The notes: generated by a model from the letters alone, not told the origin. A stretch of DNA of 5,294 nucleotides from Nitrososphaeraceae archaeon (GCA_030038695.1 JASHSN010000646.1:1-5294); one strand, 5' to 3'. Positions 1-4,973 are shown, counted from the first letter of the stretch. A program made the numbers and translations.

Positions 1-17
1 AGTCGCTGTGAAGTATC

Positions 18-26
18 TGATATATA
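18..26 (+). promoter_or_regulatory. TATA box for the secreted Gly/Cys-rich protein gene
   Basis: An AT-rich ATATATA run ends at 26. An archaeal TATA box centred here would start transcription about 26 bases downstream, near 48-50. That is after the ATG at 36 but before the ATG at 57, so the box argues for the downstream start and a leader of under 10 bases. The box is read directly; the start-site position is inferred from usual archaeal spacing. Confidence 0.5.
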
Positions 27-56
27 CAGAGAGAAATGATATCAGTGTTGAGAATT

Positions 57-770
57 ATGAATCGCACAACGACAGTGATTGTAGCATTAATTGCTGCAGC
101 AAGTCTATCAACGATTGTAATTGGACCACAACAACAGGCATTAGCATGGCATCATCCGGCGGCTGCGGCGGTTGCGGCTGCCGTTCCAAAGGGCAGCTGG
201 CTAACTGCGCCCTATGGTGACAGCGCTGACGCACTATTCTTCTGTGGAGCAGGATTGAGGCAATTTACCGGTATCGGTGCTTACGGCTGCGGAAACGGTC
301 CTGAAGGGGGACAAGTTTATCCGTGGGGTATTGCCTTCGGCGGCGAATTCCCGATTGGAATTCCTCGCCATTGGGCCTTCAGCGGATGGGGTTGCGGCGG
401 CGGCTTCGGTTGCGGCGGCGGCTTTGGCGGCGGCTTTGGCGGCGGATGCGGCATTGGCTGTGGAGATGGATTCTTCGGCGGTCCTTTTGGATTGCATAGA
501 CACATCCTACAAGATACTACCCAGGCCAACAATTGCCAGCGAGGTCAACAAAACAACGATCCCAATGCAGCTGCAGCTACTGCTGCGAGTCCTGCTGCCA
601 CCAATAGCACTAACGCACAACCCAACACGGCGACAGGCAATGAAGATGCATCCGACAACAGTCCAGGTGGAAACAACGCTAACACCCAGACAAGCTGTCT
701 CAACACAGGAGTTAATACTGCTGGACACGACTTCGGCGGACTCCTTGGTGAAAACGGTGTCGGCCAGTAA
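57..770 (+). CDS. secreted cysteine- and glycine-rich hypothetical protein
   Basis: I do not recognise a named family. The 237-residue protein starts MNRTTT, followed by a hydrophobic stretch (about residues 7-23) and QQQALA|W, a good type I signal-peptidase site after Ala30, so it is probably exported to the outside of the cell. The mature part has an Ala-rich stretch, then a Gly-rich core (about 106-145) with repeated CGGGFG and GGFG units. Next comes an Asn/Gln/Ala/Thr/Ser-rich linker (about 154-213), and the C-terminal segment is glycine-containing. Eight cysteines (63, 78, 113, 119, 131, 135, 160, 214), an even number, would allow disulfides or metal binding. One Asn-Ser-Thr sequon lies at 183. 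An upstream in-frame ATG at 36 would add seven residues, but the TATA box at 18-26 favours 57. Base composition in the Gly-rich part is much more GC-rich than the rest of the window, as expected from Gly codons. The gene stands alone, with its own promoter and terminator. A cell-surface or matrix role is only a guess. Confidence 0.8.
   Translation: MNRTTTVIVALIAAASLSTIVIGPQQQALAWHHPAAAAVAAAVPKGSWLTAPYGDSADALFFCGAGLRQFTGIGAYGCGNGPEGGQVYPWGIAFGGEFPIGIPRHWAFSGWGCGGGFGCGGGFGGGFGGGCGIGCGDGFFGGPFGLHRHILQDTTQANNCQRGQQNNDPNAAAATAASPAATNSTNAQPNTATGNEDASDNSPGGNNANTQTSCLNTGVNTAGHDFGGLLGENGVGQ
393..449 (+). repeat. in-frame tandem repeat coding for CGGGFG / GGFG
   Basis: Two adjacent 18-base units (393-410 and 411-428) both encode Cys-Gly-Gly-Gly-Phe-Gly and differ only at third codon positions. 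They are followed by a shortened Gly-Gly-Phe-Gly unit (429-440) and a Gly-Gly-Cys-Gly variant. The repeat sits inside the secreted protein gene and probably arose by unit duplication or slippage. The GC-rich repeat could vary in copy number between strains. Confidence 0.75.
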
Positions 771-792
771 ATAATACGAATTTCGAGCGGTC

Positions 793-827
793 AGAGGTTC
801 AGAATATCAAAAACTCCTCTTTTTTTT
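793..827 (+). terminator. T-tract terminator of the secreted protein gene
   Basis: A run of eight T (820-827) follows the stop codon by about 50 bases. A weak 5-bp stem (AGAGG at 793-797 with CCTCT at 816-820) precedes and partly merges with it. Archaeal RNA polymerase terminates at such U-runs with or without a hairpin, so the T-tract is probably the active element. Confidence 0.6.
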
Positions 828-867
828 AGTTAAAGATCCTTCGGATTACTGTCTGGTATATTTTAAT

Positions 868-882
868 ATTGGAAAATCCAAT
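868..882. promoter_or_regulatory. perfect palindrome, possible operator
   Basis: ATTGGA at 868-873 and TCCAAT at 877-882 form a perfect 6-bp inverted repeat around a 3-base centre. It lies about 11 bases before a TATA-like TTATATAA at 893-900. The size and spacing resemble a dimeric regulator site next to a promoter. However, no convincing gene starts on the plus strand downstream before the antisense PRC-like gene, so its function is unknown. Confidence 0.3.
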
Positions 883-892
883 GCGTCATAAG

Positions 893-900
893 TTATATAA
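893..900. promoter_or_regulatory. orphan TATA-like element in convergent intergenic region
   Basis: TTATATAA is self-complementary and could act in either direction. On the plus strand it would start transcription near 923 and run antisense into the PRC-like gene. On the minus strand it would run antisense into the end of the secreted protein gene. No ORF with credible composition follows on either strand. It may be chance AT-richness. Confidence 0.25.
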
Positions 901-933
901 ACCCAACTTTTTGTCTTGCCTATCTTCATCTAA

Positions 934-942
934 ATAAAAAGG
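934..942 (-). terminator. possible T-tract terminator of the PRC-like gene
   Basis: On the minus strand, about 30 bases past the stop codon at 971, there is a run of five T (plus-strand A at 936-940). No convincing stem precedes it. It is a short but typical archaeal U-run; the call rests on position and composition alone. Confidence 0.35.
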
Positions 943-970
943 GATTGATTATCTGCAGCAGGCAGCTTAT

Positions 971-1234
971 TCAAACTTTAAACTTTGTTAATTCGGCTCT
1001 TGTTGATCTCAAGAATACCTCGGCACCATCAAATCCATCGACCTCTGATTTTGGTATCTTGTATTCACCACGTGCACCCTCAGTTATTATTACTATAGAG
1101 TCTTCATCTACTGCGTCGACGTTTCCTACATCTGCTCTATCTTTGGATCTTACATTCTTATGGACAATTCTATCCCAGTCTAATACCGGTGGTTCTCGCT
1201 TGGGTTCTTTTACCGGTTCCGCATCTTCAGACAT
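971..1234 (-). CDS. small PRC-barrel-like protein
   Basis: An 87-residue soluble protein. Residues 1-17 are charged, proline-containing and probably disordered. Residues about 19-78 look like a single PRC-barrel-type beta domain: a DWDRIVHKNVRS start, an aspartate-rich VGNVDAVDEDSIVII hairpin, then EYKIPKSEVDGFDGAEVFL. The 'kept VGxVxxV, then xYxIPKxxV' layout is how PRC-barrel and related small domains read. Such small proteins are common in Thaumarchaeota and have no established function; PRC barrels elsewhere act as RNA-processing or photosynthetic-complex assembly modules. The open frame extends upstream to 1312, but the extra 26 residues are hydrophobic and unlike the rest. A TATA box at 1265-1272 supports the ATG at 1232-1234. 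The gene converges on the secreted-protein gene and diverges from amt. Family assignment is by eye. Confidence 0.75.
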   Translation of the reverse strand: MSEDAEPVKEPKREPPVLDWDRIVHKNVRSKDRADVGNVDAVDEDSIVIITEGARGEYKIPKSEVDGFDGAEVFLRSTRAELTKFKV

Positions 1235-1264
1235 TTTTGCTATTATGTAATGAGAAATACTAAG

Positions 1265-1272
1265 TATATAAA
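1265..1272 (-). promoter_or_regulatory. TATA box of the PRC-like gene
   Basis: On the minus strand this reads TTTATATA, 31-38 bases ahead of the ATG at 1234. That spacing predicts a transcript with a leader of only a few bases. It favours the internal Met over the longer open frame, whose start at 1312 lies upstream of the box. Confidence 0.55.
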
Positions 1273-1358
1273 CTAGTATTATAGCACGAGTTACATGCAC
1301 TGGATAGAGCAATCCTCTAAGTTCAAAATTGAATTGGACAAGCTTGGATAATCCACTG

Positions 1359-1410
1359 AGGAAACCAGGTCTGTCTTATATCTCAACTCTCCCGTAGGAA
1401 ACCAGGTCTG
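1359..1410. repeat. 15-bp direct repeat (two copies) in the PRC-amt spacer
   Basis: AGGAAACCAGGTCTG occurs exactly at 1359-1373 and again at 1396-1410, 37 bases apart start to start. The second copy continues into GT, so that ACCAG-GT-CTGGT (1401-1412) is an inverted repeat with a 2-base centre; the first copy lacks the matching end. Both contain CAGGTCTG, one base away from the CAGATCTG copies nearer to amt. Two copies with 22 bases between them are too few and too close for a CRISPR array. They look like regulator sites or a local duplication. Confidence 0.65.
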
Positions 1411-1697
1411 GTCGTAAGTTTAGCTTGATGTAATCTGACATGACACAGAAGTTAGTGTTTCCGAGAACACACCATACAGATATTCCTATTCGTTGCTTGA
1501 TCTCACTCCAGGGAAAGAGGACGCTATGAGGTGTGGAGTACTTACCATAGTAGCGAACGTGGTAAATTTTTGTAAGGCACTTAATACCGCAAGTAGTACC
1601 GTGTTGCCTCCGCAATCACAATTTATTTTACTATGGGATATAAATATTTCAGAAAACGAACAGCTTACTTATTCCCTTATTGTTAAAGAGTTGATCT
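1411..1697. other. spacer without a supportable gene
   Basis: Between the 15-bp repeats and the amt promoter I find no gene I can defend. A plus-strand frame from a TTG at 1493 to 1747 (84 codons; internal ATG at 1526) and a minus-strand frame at 1376-1615 are open. Both have odd composition (many Cys and Asn, or many Cys, Tyr and Arg), no recognisable domain and no good promoter. Part of this stretch may be decayed coding sequence or an RNA leader. I see no tRNA, RNase P or C/D-box pattern. Confidence 0.4.
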
Positions 1698-1705
1698 CAG
1701 ATCTG
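1698..1705. promoter_or_regulatory. CAGATCTG palindrome, distal copy upstream of amt
   Basis: A perfect 8-base palindrome, with the shared ninth base T before it. The same 9-mer returns at 1788-1796 next to the amt start, and the one-base variant CAGGTCTG is in both 15-bp repeats. A set of four such sites in one spacer suggests a regulator binding element, possibly for amt or the divergent PRC-like gene. Confidence 0.4.
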
Positions 1706-1780
1706 GACTGTTGTTTAGCATGGAATAATATAATAGAATCGATATAAGTATAGGTTCTACGCTTAGACAGAAAACAAAAC

Positions 1781-1788
1781 ATTATAAT
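1781..1788 (+). promoter_or_regulatory. TATA box of amt
   Basis: ATTATAAT is centred about 30 bases before the amt ATG at 1815, preceded by a purine-rich AAAACAAAAC that could serve as the TFB recognition element. The spacing predicts a start site within a few bases of the ATG, so the amt transcript is probably leaderless or nearly so. No Shine-Dalgarno sequence is seen. Confidence 0.6.
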
Positions 1789-1796
1789 CAGATCTG
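1789..1796. promoter_or_regulatory. CAGATCTG palindrome between amt TATA box and start codon
   Basis: This second exact copy of the palindrome lies immediately downstream of the TATA box and just before the predicted transcription start. A protein bound here would block polymerase, a common position for archaeal repressor sites. Regulation by nitrogen status is a guess based on the gene controlled. Confidence 0.4.
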
Positions 1797-1814
1797 TGTG
1801 GTATCATAAGAGCG

Positions 1815-3050
1815 ATGCACATAGATAGCGGCGATACTGCATGGATGTTCGTTTCCACAGGGCTAGTATTGTTTATGATTCCTGCTCTCGGCTTCTTCGA
1901 GGCTGGTCTGATTAGAAGTAAAAACTCTCTTTCTATACTCATGCAGACTTTTTCTGGTCTAGCTATTCTCTCAGTCCTTTGGTTTGTCATAGGATTTACG
2001 CTAGTTTATGCGCCTTCTTTTGGTGCCGTCGGAGGTGTTATTGGAGGGCTTAATTGGATCTTTTTCAATGGTGTACCTATTTACAAGTCACTTGATTATG
2101 CACCAACCATCCCTGGTGTAACATTTGCTGCGTACGAAATGATGTTTGCCGTCATAACCCCGCTGCTTATCACCGGTGCCTTTGCGGAAAGATTGAAGTA
2201 CAGTGCTTTTGTCATATTTATTATTGCGTGGAGTATCTTCATCTACTATCCATTAGCACATTGGGTTTGGGGAAGAGGCTGGCTGGCGCATCTAGGTGTT
2301 TTTGATTTTGCGGGTGGAATAGTTATTCATACGAGTGCTGGCATGGGCGCAATAGCAGCGGCTCTAGTATTGGGTCGAAGGAAGAACTTCGGACCCGATA
2401 TAATGGTGCCACACAATATACCACTCGCGGTAATAGGCGCTACAATATTGTGGCTAGGGTGGTTTGGATTCAATGCAGGAAGCGCGCTAGCCTCGGGAGG
2501 ACTGGCTGGCAACACATTGTTGGTATCTCAGATTGCGTCTGCAACGTCTGCTTTGGTTTGGATTGGGCTTTCTTGGAGGAGGTCCAAAAAGCCTTCTACC
2601 ACTGCGGTTATAAACGGGGCCATAGCAGGCTTAGCAGGAGTGACACCAGCAGCTGGGTTCATTAGTGCTCAAAATTCATTTTTCCTGGGAATTGTACTAG
2701 GGTTTGCGTCATATTACGGTATTCTACTTCTCAAAGAACACCTTAAGATAGATGATGTTTTAGATGTAGGTTCCGTCCACGGCATTACGGGAATTGTTGG
2801 GTCTTTAGCCATTGGGCTGATAGCTAGTACCGTGATCAACCCTGCAGGTCCTAATGGGCTATTTTATGGACACATGGCACAAATAGGTATTCAAGCTTTA
2901 GGTGTTGGTGTGGCAGCATTACTTGGATTTGGAGGGACGATAATTATTATGAAGGTTATTGACGCAGTTATTGGCTTAAGAGTCAAAGAGGAAGAGGAAG
3001 AGATTGGTCTCGATATTACACAACACGCGGAAAGAGCGTATGTAGAATAA
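1815..3050 (+). CDS. amt: ammonium transporter, Amt/MEP/Rh family
   Basis: A 411-residue polytopic membrane protein that carries ammonium across the cytoplasmic membrane. About eleven hydrophobic segments are visible, starting near residue 8, with no cleavable signal peptide. Residues matching the E. coli AmtB pore are present by eye alignment: Phe111 and Phe219 (gate), Trp152 and Ser223 (outer recruitment site), Asp164, and the twin histidines His172 and His322. Family signatures include the DFAGGIVIHTSAG block, GWFGFNAGS, and the cytosolic tail GLRVxEEEEEIGLD, which in other Amt proteins docks PII/GlnK. Two departures from AmtB are seen: FFEAG replaces FYGG in the first helix, and the tail reads HAERAY rather than HGExAY. 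In ammonia oxidisers such a protein supplies nitrogen for assimilation or substrate scavenging. No glnK is adjacent in this window. The start at 1815 is supported by the TATA box and the usual DTAWM N-terminus. Confidence 0.97.
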   Translation: MHIDSGDTAWMFVSTGLVLFMIPALGFFEAGLIRSKNSLSILMQTFSGLAILSVLWFVIGFTLVYAPSFGAVGGVIGGLNWIFFNGVPIYKSLDYAPTIPGVTFAAYEMMFAVITPLLITGAFAERLKYSAFVIFIIAWSIFIYYPLAHWVWGRGWLAHLGVFDFAGGIVIHTSAGMGAIAAALVLGRRKNFGPDIMVPHNIPLAVIGATILWLGWFGFNAGSALASGGLAGNTLLVSQIASATSALVWIGLSWRRSKKPSTTAVINGAIAGLAGVTPAAGFISAQNSFFLGIVLGFASYYGILLLKEHLKIDDVLDVGSVHGITGIVGSLAIGLIASTVINPAGPNGLFYGHMAQIGIQALGVGVAALLGFGGTIIIMKVIDAVIGLRVKEEEEEIGLDITQHAERAYVE

Positions 3051-3132
3051 CTTATGCCTTTCACACACAAAAAATTAATCGAGCACAATACTATCTCGCT
3101 GGTAGAGCTGTAATGTAAGCCATGCTCATATC

Positions 3133-3186
3133 GATCGTCATGTGCGAGTTGCACAATCGATCTCGATCTGAAGAGACTTGATCTTC
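3133..3186 (+). terminator. tandem hairpins downstream of amt, possible terminator
   Basis: The first stem pairs GATCG (3133-3137) with CGATC (3158-3162) and TGTGC (3141-3145) with GCACA (3151-3155) around a GAGTT loop, separated by a small internal loop. A second stem pairs GAAGA (3170-3174) with TCTTC (3182-3186), followed only by a short TGATTT. No good U-run is present, so termination is uncertain; it might instead be a structured 3' end of the amt mRNA. Confidence 0.3.
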
Positions 3187-3251
3187 TGATTTCTTACGGA
3201 CCTCTGCATGAGGTTAACGAACTTCGTAACAATAAGGAAATTAGACTTCCT

Positions 3252-3506
3252 ATGATATCAAATGAAGAGGTCGTTCCAAAATTGAAATTGGTAGAGGTAT
3301 ATTCCAGCATTCGGATGTCCAACAAATATTCAAGTGCTCTTGTTGAGGCCATTATTGATGATGTGTTGAAACTTGTAAGTGCTGGATCTGTTTCTGTTGG
3401 TAAAATGTTAGTATACGCTGTTACGGAAGCAAATAAACCGGCGATTAGATCTATTGTAAGGTCAAAAATAGGGTGCGTCAAAATACTGACGGAAACACAG
3501 ACTTGA
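3252..3506 (+). CDS. small hypothetical protein or gene remnant downstream of amt
   Basis: An 84-residue open frame of unknown function. It has balanced, protein-like composition (Lys, Glu, Val, Leu, Ile, Ser) and predicted helices such as SSALVEAIIDDVLKLV and the following region ending in RSIVRSKIG; there is no signal peptide, membrane segment or cysteine motif. The frame stays open upstream to 3114 and still reads plausibly (for example LKRLDLLISYGPLHEV), but holds no ATG, GTG or TTG before 3252. It could therefore be a gene that lost its true N-terminus. An inverted repeat AGGAA/TTCCT (3235-3251) sits right before the ATG, and no clear TATA box is present. The minus strand is also open here (3194-3517) but Ser/Thr-rich and lysine-poor, so it looks like a shadow. 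It could be co-transcribed with amt, 201 bases upstream, or be non-functional. Confidence 0.4.
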   Translation: MISNEEVVPKLKLVEVYSSIRMSNKYSSALVEAIIDDVLKLVSAGSVSVGKMLVYAVTEANKPAIRSIVRSKIGCVKILTETQT

Positions 3507-3527
3507 ACGTGATCCACTGCAGCTAAT

Positions 3528-3569
3528 AATAGCTATAGTTTACTCATACGACAACAGGCTATAGCTATT
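3528..3569. promoter_or_regulatory. 11-bp inverted repeat made of two ATAGCTAT palindromes, before the Cas4-like gene
   Basis: AATAGCTATAG (3528-3538) and CTATAGCTATT (3559-3569) are perfect reverse complements with a 20-base gap. Each arm also contains the self-complementary octamer ATAGCTAT, at 3529 and 3561, 32 bases apart or close to three DNA turns. The second arm runs into TTTTAAT, the likely TATA-like box of the next gene, so a protein bound there would compete with TBP. Alternatively the structure is a hairpin terminator (TTTT follows) for the upstream frame. Both readings fit. Confidence 0.6.
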
Positions 3570-3574
3570 TTAAT
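3566..3574 (+). promoter_or_regulatory. TATA-like box of the Cas4-like gene
   Basis: TATTTTAAT is centred about 26 bases before the ATG at 3596, the exact spacing for a leaderless archaeal transcript. It overlaps the right arm of the 11-bp inverted repeat. No Shine-Dalgarno sequence precedes the ATG. Confidence 0.45.
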
Positions 3575-3595
3575 CTGCGGACTACATCAGTTGCC

Positions 3596-4243
3596 ATGAT
3601 TGAAAAGATTCTCGACACAATGTGCGATGATCAGAGTCAGAACTTTAGTAGTTATGATGCTCAGAGAATACATGCTACAGAAGCCGCGCGATGCACTCGC
3701 CTGTCCTACTTTGAGCGAAAAGACCCAATCCTTGCAGACAATGTTGAGAAAATTTCTGTACTGCTCAAGCATGGTGTCATACACTCATTTAAGAACGCTC
3801 ATAGCGAATACAAGGTTGATGATCTGACACTCGGAGTAACCGCTGATTTAATTTTAAACAATGAATTTATCGTGAAGTTTGAAGTCGTATCAATTCTACC
3901 AGAAATGCCTCATCCAAGAGATCTACTGTATATAAATGCCTGTTTGTTTGCATTTAAGAAATTAGAAGGCATTATAGTGTACATTACGTACGAAGGGAAG
4001 TTTGAAGAATTCATCGTTACGAAGAGCAACAGAATGTTTGAAGAGATAATTAGGAGAGCCAAAGTATTGAGTACCCTTTTGACCGAAAGTAAACTGCCTA
4101 TAGTCGAACCGAGTGAAATATGTTTGAAATGTAAGTATTATGGCAGATGTTATAACAGAGAGAAGAAAGGTTCAAGCTATTCTCTTGAAAACTTATTTGC
4201 TTTTCGAAAGAGAGATGCAAATCACATCACCTCAACATGTTGA
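3596..4243 (+). CDS. Cas4/Dna2-like PD-(D/E)XK-fold Fe-S protein, solo, with altered active site
   Basis: A 215-residue protein resembling Cas4 and RecB/Dna2-type nucleases, which bind a [4Fe-4S] cluster through one N-terminal and three C-terminal cysteines. These are present: Cys33 (AARCTRLSYFER) and Cys176, Cys179, Cys185 (CLKCKYYGRC). Between them is the nuclease-like core: His59 in LLKHG, Asp84 in GVTADLIL, and Glu96, twelve residues on. The E-x-K lysine is not there: the motif reads Glu96-Val-Val98. The QxxxY helix motif is also not evident (LLYINACLFAF). Lys94, two residues before Glu96, might substitute; otherwise the protein is likely a binding or structural form. No cas genes or CRISPR arrays lie in the window, so it is a 'solo' copy, perhaps in DNA repair. 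It ends directly against the KaiC-like gene on the other strand. Fold assignment rests on motif pattern and is fairly good; activity is uncertain. Confidence 0.75.
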   Translation: MIEKILDTMCDDQSQNFSSYDAQRIHATEAARCTRLSYFERKDPILADNVEKISVLLKHGVIHSFKNAHSEYKVDDLTLGVTADLILNNEFIVKFEVVSILPEMPHPRDLLYINACLFAFKKLEGIIVYITYEGKFEEFIVTKSNRMFEEIIRRAKVLSTLLTESKLPIVEPSEICLKCKYYGRCYNREKKGSSYSLENLFAFRKRDANHITSTC

Positions 4244-4930
4244 CTAGTCTACCATTTGTAAGAATTCGATTCCTTGCATAGGCGTAAGCAGGATACTCTG
4301 ATACCTGGAACTGTGTTCTGTACCACGTAACTTTCTAATTACAGCCCTTCTTTTAACTTCGAATCCTTCGATGTATGATTCAAATATGATTAGGCCGTCT
4401 GCTACGAATTCCTCAATGCCTAGCCCAATTTCTTGTTTTCCGATACCTTGCTCAACTATCCCGAATACGGTGCAACCTGCACCTTTGATGAGCCTATTAA
4501 CAATGATCTCTAGCATCCTCCTGTGTTCTGCAGCTGGTAAGTCACTGAGCAATGCATTCAATGAATCTATAACTAGTCTCTTCGCACCAGTTTCCAAGAC
4601 TACTTTAGCTATTTCATTAAATACATCTGAGATCACTATAGGTGACAACGGTGAAAATTCCAAATAGCGCAGTTTTCCAGCTTGTATGGGGGTTTTAAAA
4701 TCAAAACCGTAACTTTCTCCCATATTGCGTATAAAAGTTTCCTCTCGTTCAAGGAAAGAAGCATAAACTCCGATTTCATTAGCAAACTTTGCCCCATTTA
4801 GAAGAAACTGAATCGAAAAGGTGGATTTGCCAGTGCCAGGATTGCCTACAAGTAGCATAAAAGACGGGCTAGGCATTCCTCCGCCTGCCAAAGTATCGAA
4901 TCCTCTGATCCACGTCCTCACCCGTTCCAT
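4244..4930 (-). CDS. KaiC-like RecA-superfamily ATPase, single domain
   Basis: A 228-residue soluble P-loop ATPase of the KaiC/GvpD/RadA-like group. It opens with RTWIRGFDTLAGGGMP, the usual KaiC-domain entry. Walker A GNPGTGKST is at about 29-37 (Lys35), and Walker B LVIDS has Asp122. Further on come EEFVADGLIIFE (about 173-184) and the C-terminal LRGTEHSSRY..GIEF pattern typical of the family. The tandem catalytic glutamates of cyanobacterial KaiC appear as Leu-Glu (Glu61), so one is missing by my alignment. Archaeal single-domain KaiC homologues are thought to act in signal transduction and motility control rather than a clock; the divergent membrane sensor at 5065 fits that. The frame is open to 5029, but a TATA-like box at 4964-4973 and the family's normal N-terminus favour the ATG at 4930. 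A GGGAG about ten bases upstream may serve as ribosome binding site. Its stop abuts the Cas4-like stop. Confidence 0.88.
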   Translation of the reverse strand: MERVRTWIRGFDTLAGGGMPSPSFMLLVGNPGTGKSTFSIQFLLNGAKFANEIGVYASFLEREETFIRNMGESYGFDFKTPIQAGKLRYLEFSPLSPIVISDVFNEIAKVVLETGAKRLVIDSLNALLSDLPAAEHRRMLEIIVNRLIKGAGCTVFGIVEQGIGKQEIGLGIEEFVADGLIIFESYIEGFEVKRRAVIRKLRGTEHSSRYQSILLTPMQGIEFLQMVD

Positions 4931-4963
4931 CGTTATTTGTCTCCCATCATAGTCATGGGAAAG

Positions 4964-4973
4964 CATTATATAG
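4964..4973 (-). promoter_or_regulatory. TATA box of the KaiC-like gene
   Basis: On the minus strand this reads CTATATAATG, 34-43 bases ahead of the ATG at 4930. It predicts a start near 4943 and a leader of about 13 bases containing GATGGGAG. A second, more distal TTTATAT (about 4980-4986) could drive a longer leader. Because the box lies inside the longer open frame, it argues against the upstream start codons. Confidence 0.5.

Noticed and set aside
234..774. Several Ala-, Pro- or Ser-rich open frames on both strands over the secreted protein gene
   Set aside because: They arise from reading GGC-rich glycine codons in other frames; only the 57-770 frame has a signal peptide and sensible composition.
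945..1250. Plus-strand open frame of 101 codons opposite the PRC-like gene
   Set aside because: It begins at a TTG, is Ser/Thr-rich, and mirrors a minus-strand gene with clear domain-like sequence and its own TATA box. It is a shadow frame.
1359..1410. Possible CRISPR array
   Set aside because: Only two 15-base copies separated by 22 bases; CRISPR repeats are longer and more numerous, and the nearby Cas4-like gene is not part of a cas operon.
1340..1530. Possible RNase P RNA, suggested by GGAAA and ACAGAA strings
   Set aside because: The region is AT-rich and lacks the long GC-rich paired helices and ordered conserved blocks of RNase P RNA.
1376..1747. Two overlapping open frames in the PRC-amt spacer (minus 1376-1615, plus 1493-1747)
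   Set aside because: Unusual residue composition, no recognisable domain, non-ATG start for the plus frame, and no clear promoter. Not enough to call a gene.
3252..3506. GlnK/PII regulator next to amt
   Set aside because: The position fits, but the translation lacks the PII T-loop and conserved PII signatures and is too short.
3194..3517. Minus-strand open frame of 107 codons downstream of amt
   Set aside because: It is Ser/Thr/Leu-rich with very little lysine and no promoter or domain signal; the plus-strand frame is more protein-like.
3622..3640. C/D-box-like GATGAT strings near CTGA (also near 3819)
   Set aside because: They fall inside the Cas4-like coding region and lack the ordered C, D', C', D spacing of an archaeal guide RNA.
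4350..4375. TTCGAATCC, resembling a tRNA T-loop
   Set aside because: It lies inside the KaiC-like coding sequence with no acceptor, D or anticodon stems around it; the same applies to a similar string near 4895.
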